From Bradyrhizobiaceae bacterium (GTDB lineage: Bacteria; Pseudomonadota; Alphaproteobacteria; Rhizobiales; Xanthobacteraceae): a stretch of DNA of 12,235 bases. The notes beneath the pieces are model-generated. The model was not told where the DNA came from. It was given only the letters and a program-made list of their open reading frames with translations, and searched no databases. The stretch covers positions 1-12,235 of the forward strand of contig JAEULX010000165.1 of the NCBI GenBank assembly GCA_016793685.1, read 5' to 3'. Shown one piece after another: positions 6,439-12,235 of the stretch. The position numbers were made by a program, and so were the translations under genes. Every line of letters begins with the position of its first letter. Positions within the stretch are counted from its first letter, which is position 1.

Positions 6439-7494
6439 ATGACCTATCTCGCGAAGCCGAAGTTCCATCACCCTGCGCTGCCGAAGAATGCGCTCGGCTA
6501 CACGCGGCGCGATTACGAGGGCTCGGTGTCGACGCTATGCGCCGGCTGCGGCCACGACTCGATCTCGGCGGCGATCATCGAGGCCTGCTTCGAGCTTGCG
6601 ATCGAACCGCATCGCGTCGCGAAGCTTTCCGGCATCGGCTGCTCGTCGAAGACGCCGACCTATTTCCTCGGCAATTCGCACGGCTTCAACTCGGTGCACG
6701 GGCGCATGCCCTCGGTGCTCACGGGCGCCAACCTCGCCAATCGCGAACTCCTCTATCTCGGCGTGTCGGGCGACGGCGATTCCGCCTCGATCGGCTTCGG
6801 CCAGTTCGCCCATGCGATCAGGCGCGCCGTCCGCATGGTCTACATCGTGGAAAACAACGGGGTGTACGGCCTCACCAAGGGCCAGTTCTCGGCGACCGCC
6901 GATCGCGGCTCGAAGTCGAAGCGCGGGAACGTCAATGCCGACAGCCCGATCGACTTGGTTCAGGTCGCGCTGCACCTCGGCGCGACCTTCGTCGCGCGCT
7001 CATTCTCCGGCGACAAGGAGCAGCTCGTTCCCCTCGTCAAGGCCGCGATCGAGCACGAAGGGTCGGCCTTCATCGACGTGGTCAGTCCGTGCGTCGCCTT
7101 CAACAACCATCCTGGCTCGACCAAGAGCTACGACTATGTGCGCGCCCATAACGAGGCGGTGAACCGGCTCGACTTCGTTTCCCCGCGCAGCCCGATCGCG
7201 GTGAACTACGCGCCCGGCAGCGTCGAACTGGTCGAGCAGCACGACGGCTCGGTCATCGCGCTGCGCAAGCTCAACAACGAGTACGACGTGAACGACCGCC
7301 TCGCCGCCATGAACTTCCTCGAGGTTCATGCCGACAAGGGCGAGATCGTGACCGGCCTGCTTTACCTGAACCCCGCGCCCGAGGATCTGCACGACCACGC
7401 CCACACGGTCGCTGCGCCGCTCAACTCGCTCGCCGAGCAGGATTTGTGTCCGGGTTCGGATGCGCTGGCGAAAATCAACGCGAGCCTGCGCTGA
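6439..7494 (+). CDS. korB: 2-oxoacid:acceptor oxidoreductase, beta (thiamine diphosphate) subunit (KorB)
   Basis: The protein has 351 residues. The thiamine-diphosphate/Mg site is GDGDSASIG at 111-119 with the closing NN at 139-140 (IVENNGVYGLTKGQ). CAGCGHD at 34-40, GIGCSS at 65-70 and SPCVAFNN at 216-223 place Cys34, Cys37, Cys68 and Cys218 as likely ligands of the single [4Fe-4S] cluster of this subunit type. SHGFNSVHGRMPSV at 80-93 is also conserved in the family. It works as a heterodimer or heterotetramer with KorA in the cytoplasm. The start at 6439 follows AGAGGA at 6429-6434, a better site than other genes of this cluster have, so korB may be translated independently. It is 1.27 kb from korA because the acyltransferase gene lies between them. 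It ends convergently with the SPOR gene. Confidence 0.9.
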   Translation: MTYLAKPKFHHPALPKNALGYTRRDYEGSVSTLCAGCGHDSISAAIIEACFELAIEPHRVAKLSGIGCSSKTPTYFLGNSHGFNSVHGRMPSVLTGANLANRELLYLGVSGDGDSASIGFGQFAHAIRRAVRMVYIVENNGVYGLTKGQFSATADRGSKSKRGNVNADSPIDLVQVALHLGATFVARSFSGDKEQLVPLVKAAIEHEGSAFIDVVSPCVAFNNHPGSTKSYDYVRAHNEAVNRLDFVSPRSPIAVNYAPGSVELVEQHDGSVIALRKLNNEYDVNDRLAAMNFLEVHADKGEIVTGLLYLNPAPEDLHDHAHTVAAPLNSLAEQDLCPGSDALAKINASLR

Positions 7495-7534
7495 CGCCCG
7501 GGCGCTTGGCGCAACGGGGCAACGCCGAAGCGTT

Positions 7535-7570
7535 TCCCCGGCGGAGCCCGGACCGGGCTCAATCCGGGGA
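7535..7570. terminator. Large hairpin between convergent korB and SPOR genes (bidirectional terminator candidate)
   Basis: GAGCCCGG (7544-7551) and CCGGGCTC (7553-7560) are exact reverse complements around one base. The outer arms TCCCCGG (7535-7541) and CCGGGGA (7564-7570) extend the stem to 15 pairs with small internal loops. It lies in the 108-bp gap between the korB stop (7492-7494) and the SPOR stop (7603-7605). It is symmetric, so it could serve both strands. Neither side has a clear T run. Confidence 0.55.
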
Positions 7571-7602
7571 TCAATTCACCGCGGAAAACGCGATCGCGTG
7601 CT

Positions 7603-9681
7603 TCAATTCTTCACGACGAAGCAGTTCCCGCCCGAGGCCTTGAGCGCCTCGCAAAGCTGGTTCGCATCATCGCGTCCGCTGAACGGTCCGACCTGCGTGC
7701 CGTAATAGACGCCCTTGCTGGATTCCTTGCGGGTAATGACGGCCTGGCGGCCGCCCAGCACGGACGGAAACTTGGACTGCATGGCGCGGAACGAGGCCTG
7801 CGCGTCCGATTCCGACTTCTGCGCGGAGATCTGAACCATGTAGCCGCTTGGAGCCGGCCGCGGCGGCGGCGTGGCGACGGCAGTGCGCGCCGGCGCGGCC
7901 GCCGGCGGCGCAGCCGACTGCGGCTCGCTGGGCGAGGCCGCCGGCGCAGCCGGACGGGCTGCCCTGGCGGGCGCCGAGGCTGTTGGCGCTGCGGCTGCCG
8001 GGGCGTTGGGTTCCCCGTCAGGGCGGATCGTCACCGTCCTGATCTTTTTCGGCTCGCCCGCCGCAGCGGCTTGCGCCGGGAACGGACGAGCATTGGTGGG
8101 CTCGGTGGTCACCGGAGCGCTCAGCGCTGGCGGAGGCTCCGGAACGAGCGCCCGCGCGATCGGATCCTTGACAGCCATGGGCTGCTCTTCGCGCGACACC
8201 AGCCGCTCGCTCGTAGCGCCGACCCCGCCCACGCGTTCCTGAATCTGTTTCTCGTTGCTGCTCTGCTGTGTAGGCGAGGCGAGCTTCTTCGGCGAGGTGT
8301 CGGCGCGGATCACCGGCGGCGGTGACTTCTGCTCCTGCGTGCCGACCATCGAACGATAGGTATAAGCCCCCGCCGTGCCGATCACCGCAAGTCCAAGAAC
8401 CGCGACGGCAACCCAGAGCTTGCGGCCACGCGGCTGGGGTTCGATTTCGCGGTAGTCGTAGCCGCCGGCTTCGTCGCTGAGGTCAGGTTGGGTAGAAGCC
8501 ACCGGAGCGACTGCCGGGGCGCCCTTTCCCGAGTCATAGGCCTGCTCGGCGACGGGCTCGGATTGTGGATGCTCAGCCGTCACCGGCGCAGGCGGCTGCG
8601 TGCCGTCGGCGACCGACGGCGGCGTCGGCGCGAGCGCCTGTACCTGGTCCGCGTCGCTTTTCGTTTCACCGGCGATTGCGGCGGGGCCGCCCGCACGATC
8701 CGGACGCGGCGTCCGCCCTTTCAACCGCAGCCCGCGCCAGCCGGTGTCGGTGCTGTACGGGTCGCTCAGATCGAGCGGCGCCATGTCCTGCGGATGGCCA
8801 ACTCTCGCTTGGCCGCGGTCCTGCGACGGCGAAACCGGCGCGGTGTAACCATCATAACGCTGGTCAGGAAGACGCTCATATTTTGGCGCCTGTTCGGCGG
8901 TCGGCTCCGGCGCCGGTTGCGGCGGCGTCACCTGCTGGCGCTGCACGACCGGGTCCGGCTGCGGCTGCGGCTGAGTGGCCATGCGCCGCCGCAAGACCTG
9001 CTCGAGCGCGGCTTGCGAAGGGGCGGCCGGGCGCCGCTGCCCAGCTTCACCCGGCGGCGTCGCCTGCGGCGGAGCGGGCGTGCGCCGCTGCACAGGCGGC
9101 TCCGGCATCGGCCGCGGCGGCGGAGCGGCCGCGCCACGCGGCGCAGCCTGGTCCGGCGTTCGCAGTGCCGGAGGTTCGGTGCGCCGCTGCACGGATTGGT
9201 CCAGCGTCGGCCGTGGCGCGGCGGCCCTGCGCCGCTGCAAGACCTGCTCCAGCGTCGGCTGCGGGGGAGCCGCTGGCCGCCGCTGCGCGATCTGGTCCGG
9301 CGCCGGTTGCGGGGGGGTGGCTTGTCGCCGCTGCAAGGCCTGCTCCGGCGCCGGGCGCGGAGGAGCGGCCGGACGCTGCCGGAAGCCCTGGTCGGAGGAC
9401 GGCGGCGGCGGCGGAGCGGCCGTGCGCTGCGGAACGCCCTGGCCCGGCGCCGGCTGCGGAGCAGCCGCCTGGCGCCGCGGTGCGATCCGCGGGTCCACGG
9501 CGTCCCGCTCATCGCGGCTGCGCGCGCTGCGCGACGGCGCATCGTTCTGTCCGATCAGCCGCGCCAGTTCGACCAGGGGATCAGACCCGGGCTGCCGCGC
9601 AGCAGGAGCCCCAGCGCGCGTTGTTTCAGAGGCCGGGGGGGCCGCGTTCGTGCTCACGCGACGGTATCGATCGTCCGCCAT
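7603..9681 (-). CDS. SPOR-domain membrane protein with long proline-rich repeat region
   Basis: The protein has 692 residues. Order: an N-terminal segment with DPLVELARLIGQND at 34-47, typical of alphaproteobacterial SPOR proteins; a Pro/Gln/Arg repeat region at about 70-264; a charged, disordered-looking linker; one transmembrane helix at about 422-441 after RGRK; an Ala/Pro-rich periplasmic linker; and a C-terminal SPOR domain at about 612-692 (GYMVQISAQKSESDAQASF, then YYGTQVGPFSGRDDANQLC). SPOR domains bind septal peptidoglycan stripped of stem peptides, so a role in cell division or envelope growth is likely, as for FtsN-type proteins. The start at 9681 has AAGGA five bases upstream. It is 98 bp downstream of argS on the same strand and probably co-transcribed. 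It is longer than usual because of the repeats. Confidence 0.87.
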   Translation of the reverse strand: MADDRYRRVSTNAAPPASETTRAGAPAARQPGSDPLVELARLIGQNDAPSRSARSRDERDAVDPRIAPRRQAAAPQPAPGQGVPQRTAAPPPPPSSDQGFRQRPAAPPRPAPEQALQRRQATPPQPAPDQIAQRRPAAPPQPTLEQVLQRRRAAAPRPTLDQSVQRRTEPPALRTPDQAAPRGAAAPPPRPMPEPPVQRRTPAPPQATPPGEAGQRRPAAPSQAALEQVLRRRMATQPQPQPDPVVQRQQVTPPQPAPEPTAEQAPKYERLPDQRYDGYTAPVSPSQDRGQARVGHPQDMAPLDLSDPYSTDTGWRGLRLKGRTPRPDRAGGPAAIAGETKSDADQVQALAPTPPSVADGTQPPAPVTAEHPQSEPVAEQAYDSGKGAPAVAPVASTQPDLSDEAGGYDYREIEPQPRGRKLWVAVAVLGLAVIGTAGAYTYRSMVGTQEQKSPPPVIRADTSPKKLASPTQQSSNEKQIQERVGGVGATSERLVSREEQPMAVKDPIARALVPEPPPALSAPVTTEPTNARPFPAQAAAAGEPKKIRTVTIRPDGEPNAPAAAAPTASAPARAARPAAPAASPSEPQSAAPPAAAPARTAVATPPPRPAPSGYMVQISAQKSESDAQASFRAMQSKFPSVLGGRQAVITRKESSKGVYYGTQVGPFSGRDDANQLCEALKASGGNCFVVKN
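8890..9474 (-). repeat. About twelve 48-51-bp coding repeats in the SPOR gene
   Basis: Residues 70-264 divide into about twelve units of 16 or 17 residues with a rough consensus R-x-A-A-P-P-x-P-x-x-E/D-Q-x-x-Q-R. Clear units are RPAAPPRPAPEQALQR (103-118), RQATPPQPAPDQIAQR (119-134), RPAAPPQPTLEQVLQR (135-150) and RRAAAPRPTLDQSVQR (151-166). Units at 167-216 are degenerate, then RPAAPSQAALEQVLRR follows at 217-232. Period and frame match, so expansion and contraction would keep the protein intact. The region lies on the cytoplasmic side of the predicted membrane helix. Confidence 0.85.
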
Positions 9682-9779
9682 GCCTGTCCTTCACCGTTTC
9701 CGGAGTGCCACACGAGTCCGCCTCGCTTGCAGCTCGACGACGGGCGTTCGCGTCCGGCCCAGATGGTTCTTGCACAGGC

Positions 9780-11594
9780 TTATCGCATCTCGATCGGCGC
9801 ACCGACCCCGAGCAGCCCAAGCCCCAAGGAGAGAACCGTAGCGATGCCTTCCACTAACGCAAGGCGAGCCAAAGTGATTTCTCTATCATCTTGGATAATA
9901 AATCGTAAATATGGCGAGTCCTTGCTACCTCGGGTCCACTGCGCGTGGAACGCGCTGGCCAGATCGTAGAGGTAGAAGGCGATCCGGTGCGGCTCGTGCG
10001 CGGCGGCTGCCGCCTCGATCAGCCGCGGGAACTGGGCGATCTGCCGCATCAGCGCGATCTCGCCGTCGTCGGTCAGCCGGTCGAGCGGCACAGCGGCGAG
10101 AAACCGCGCGCGGGCCTCGTCGGTCGGCGGCAGATCGGGAATGACGTCGGCGGCGTTGCGGAACACGGAATGCGCGCGGGCGTGCCCGTACTGCACATAG
10201 AAGACGGGGTTGTCGCGCGACTGCTCGATCACCTTGGCGAGGTCGAAGTCGAGCGCCGCATCGTTCTTGCGGAACAGCATCATGAAGCGGACGGCGTCGC
10301 GCCCGACCTCGTCCACGACTTCGCGCAGGGTGACGAACTCGCCTGCCCGCTTCGACATCTTCACCGGCTGGCCGGCGCGCAGCAGCTTCACGAGCTGGAC
10401 GAGCTTGACGTCGAGGGAGGCCGTCCCGCCGCTCAGGGCGGACACCGCCGCCTGCATGCGCTTGACGTAGCCGCCGTGATCGGCGCCCCACACATCGATC
10501 AGGTCATGGTAGCCGCGGTCGAGCTTGGTCTTGTGGTAGGCGATGTCGGCGGCGAAGTAGGTGTAGCTTCCGTCGGATTTCTTCAGCGGCCGGTCGATGT
10601 CGTCGCCGAACGCGGTGGAGCGGAACAGGGTCTGCTCGCGGTCCTCCCAGTCGTCGGCCGGCGCGCCCTTCGGTTGCGGCAGCCGGCCTTCGTAGACGAG
10701 GTCGCGCTCGCGCAACCACGTGATCGCCGCCGCAACGCCGTCGCTTGCGCCGTCCCCCGCGGTCAATGAACGCTCGGAGAAAAACACGGCGTGCCGCACA
10801 TTGAGGGCGGCAAGATCGCCGCGGATCGCCGCCATCATCATGTCGATCGCCCTGGCGCGGACGACCGGCAGCCACTCCTCTTCCGGCTGCGCCAGCAGGC
10901 TGCGGCCGAATTCGCGGGCGAGCGCTTCGCCCACCGGCTTGAGATAGTCGCCGGGGTAAAGCCCCTCGGGGATCGGCCCGATGGCCTCCCCCAGCGCCTC
11001 GCGGTAGCGCAGGAAGGCCGAGCGCGCGAGCACGTCGACCTGGGCGCCGGCATCGTTGATGTAGTACTCGCGCGTGACCGCAAAACCGGCGAAGTCCAGC
11101 AGGTTGGCGAGCGCGTCGCCGAACACCGCCCCCCGGCAATGCCCGACATGCATCGGCCCGGTCGGGTTGGCGGAGACATATTCGACATTCACTTTTCGGG
11201 CTTGGGCGTTGTCCGGCCTGCCGAATTTGCGCCCTGCCACCATCACTGCCCGCAGCGCCTCGCGCCAGACCTGTGGCTCGAGGGTCAGGTTGATGAAGCC
11301 GGGGCCTGCGACCTCGACCGCCTGCACCCAGGCGTCCGCGCGCAGCCGCTCCGCAATCGCCTCCGCCAGTTCGCGCGGTTTGCGCCTGGCGTCTTTCGCC
11401 AGCACCATCGCGGCGTTGGTGGCGAGGTCGCCGTGGCCGGCGTCGCGCGGCGGCTCGACCAGGACGCGGCTCTGATCGATGCCCGCGGGAAGCTGCCCGG
11501 CGGCGATCAGGGCATTGTTCACCGCCTCAATCCGCGCACGAACTGCCGCGAATATATCTCTGAAATCTTTTTGAATTTCACTCATTCGACGCAT
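9780..11594 (-). CDS. argS: Arginyl-tRNA synthetase
   Basis: The protein has 604 residues, the normal size for class Ia ArgS. It charges tRNA-Arg with arginine using ATP. Visible marks: the N-terminal additional domain (DAGHGDLATNAAMVLAK near 51-67), SANPTGPMHVGHCRGAVFGD at 141-160 containing the HIGH-type HVGH (149-152), YYINDAGAQ at 177-185, YFAADIAYHKTK at 346-357, WGADHGGY at 369-376, KMSKRAG (the KMSKS loop) at 412-418, and the DALR anticodon-binding helices ending LRFI and LGVGAPIEM. The start could be 11594 or the in-frame ATG at 11585. GGAG upstream is too close to the first (3 bases) and rather far from the second (12 bases). It is 26 bp after the dgt stop, so dgt-argS is an operon. 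The last 45 or so codons are unusually AT-rich. Confidence 0.95.
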   Translation of the reverse strand: MRRMSEIQKDFRDIFAAVRARIEAVNNALIAAGQLPAGIDQSRVLVEPPRDAGHGDLATNAAMVLAKDARRKPRELAEAIAERLRADAWVQAVEVAGPGFINLTLEPQVWREALRAVMVAGRKFGRPDNAQARKVNVEYVSANPTGPMHVGHCRGAVFGDALANLLDFAGFAVTREYYINDAGAQVDVLARSAFLRYREALGEAIGPIPEGLYPGDYLKPVGEALAREFGRSLLAQPEEEWLPVVRARAIDMMMAAIRGDLAALNVRHAVFFSERSLTAGDGASDGVAAAITWLRERDLVYEGRLPQPKGAPADDWEDREQTLFRSTAFGDDIDRPLKKSDGSYTYFAADIAYHKTKLDRGYHDLIDVWGADHGGYVKRMQAAVSALSGGTASLDVKLVQLVKLLRAGQPVKMSKRAGEFVTLREVVDEVGRDAVRFMMLFRKNDAALDFDLAKVIEQSRDNPVFYVQYGHARAHSVFRNAADVIPDLPPTDEARARFLAAVPLDRLTDDGEIALMRQIAQFPRLIEAAAAAHEPHRIAFYLYDLASAFHAQWTRGSKDSPYLRFIIQDDREITLARLALVEGIATVLSLGLGLLGVGAPIEMR

Positions 11595-11620
11595 GCGCTC
11601 CGGCGTTGCGAACAGCCGAC

Positions 11621-12235
11621 CTAGCGCAGAAGCGGGGTCAGGTCAAAGAGCCGCCGGTGTTCGCTCAGCGCATAGCGGTCGGTCATGCCGGCGATGAAGT
11701 CCGCGACGTGGCGGGCGCGGGCGCGCGCCTCGGCGGGAAGGGTGTGGCGCCATTCGGCCGGCAGCGCTTCCGGATTCTCGATGTAGCGCGCGAACAGGTC
11801 CCGCAGCACGCCCTCGGCGTCCCCCATGATGTGCATCACCCGCTCGTGCCGATACATCCGCTCGAACAGAAATTTCTTCACGGCGCGCTCGGCCGCCGCC
11901 ATCGGCTTGGAAAACCCGACCATCGGCGCACCGGCGCAGCGAACGGCGTCTGCGCTGTCGGGCGCGAGCTCCGCAAGCCGGCGGCGCGTCTCGCCCGCCA
12001 CGTCCTCGATCATCCGCGTGATCATCCGGCGGCTCAACTCGCTGGTCCGGCGGGCGGGCTCGAGGCCGGGATAGGCGGCGCCGACCTCCGCGAGAATGTC
12101 GCCGGCCAGCGGCAGCGCGGCGAGCTCGTCCAGGGTGAATAGCTCGGCGCGAAGACCGTCGTCCAAGTCATGAGAATCATAGGCGATATCGTCGGAGATC
12201 GCACCGGCCTGCGCTTCCAGGCTGGGGAACGTATC
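11621..12235 (-). CDS. dgt: Deoxyguanosinetriphosphate triphosphohydrolase-like protein (partial, N-terminus cut)
   Basis: The frame is open from the right edge to a TAG at 11621-11623, giving the last 204 residues of a protein normally near 380-400. It begins DTFPSLEAQAGAISDDIAYD, then SHDLDDGLRA. This matches the conserved end of the HD-domain core of dGTPase-like proteins, including the late metal-binding Asp region (DDIAYD). The first HD motif is outside the window. The family cleaves dNTPs to deoxynucleoside and triphosphate and helps control dNTP pools. Much of the alphaproteobacterial branch is annotated dGTPase-like, with substrate range less certain. The C-terminal part, with MYRHERVMHIM near 132-142, is helical and ordinary for the family. 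It is the upstream gene of the dgt-argS-SPOR string. Confidence 0.9.
   Translation of the reverse strand, partial: DTFPSLEAQAGAISDDIAYDSHDLDDGLRAELFTLDELAALPLAGDILAEVGAAYPGLEPARRTSELSRRMITRMIEDVAGETRRRLAELAPDSADAVRCAGAPMVGFSKPMAAAERAVKKFLFERMYRHERVMHIMGDAEGVLRDLFARYIENPEALPAEWRHTLPAEARARARHVADFIAGMTDRYALSEHRRLFDLTPLLR

Noticed and set aside
9892..9902. DnaA-box-like sequence (TTATCCAAG, minus strand) in the AT-rich patch of argS
   Set aside because: It is a single imperfect match (seven of nine bases) inside a coding region, with no cluster of boxes and no origin-type genes nearby.
8488..9969. Plus-strand open frame (493 codons) opposite the SPOR and argS genes
   Set aside because: It is an Arg/Leu/Gly-rich antisense product created by the proline-rich repeats on the other strand. 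It crosses two real genes.

Overview
The window is about 12.2 kb of high-GC DNA, probably about 65% G+C by eye. It most likely comes from an alphaproteobacterium of the Hyphomicrobiales (Bradyrhizobium/Xanthobacteraceae-like). This rests on an ATP12-family chaperone gene, a dgt-argS-SPOR gene string typical of that order, codon use dominated by G/C third positions, and protein similarity by recall. I ran no database search.

Layout. (1) 1-648, minus strand: the N-terminal 216 codons of an ATP12-family F1-ATPase assembly chaperone, cut by the left edge. (2) 879-1226, plus strand: a small exported glycine-rich protein with 21-bp coding repeats, followed by a hairpin. (3) 1545-7494, plus strand: a cluster built around a 2-oxoacid oxidoreductase. 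It encodes a GltD-like FAD/NAD(P)H and iron-sulfur protein, KorA (gamma and alpha domains fused), a membrane acyltransferase, and KorB (thiamine-diphosphate subunit). The acyltransferase sits between korA and korB, separating two subunits that should act as one enzyme. A strong palindrome lies just after korA. (4) 7603-12235, minus strand: dgt (5' end cut by the right edge), argS and a long SPOR-domain protein, running toward korB. A large hairpin lies between the convergent korB and SPOR genes.

How the genes work together. KorA and KorB should form a CoA-dependent 2-oxoacid oxidoreductase, probably for 2-oxoglutarate, that decarboxylates its substrate and passes low-potential electrons to an iron-sulfur cluster in KorB. 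The GltD-like protein carries FAD and NAD(P) Rossmann motifs plus a C-terminal two-cluster ferredoxin domain. It can plausibly link KorAB to NAD(P)H without a free ferredoxin. This arrangement resembles the three-subunit 2-oxoglutarate:NADP+ oxidoreductase (KorABC) known from aromatic-degrading Betaproteobacteria such as Azoarcus evansii. The promoter and leader of this operon contain a plausible sigma-70-type site and a hairpin that could mask the ribosome binding site. dgt, argS and the SPOR gene are ordinary housekeeping functions (dNTP pool, tRNA charging, septal peptidoglycan). The SPOR protein has an unusual proline-rich region of about twelve 16-17-residue repeats.

I see no RNA genes, CRISPR arrays, transposases or phage genes. 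The least explained items are the acyltransferase inside the kor operon with its flanking palindrome and tiny overlapping ORF, the SD-masking leader hairpin, the SPOR repeat region, and an AT-rich patch at the 3' end of argS.
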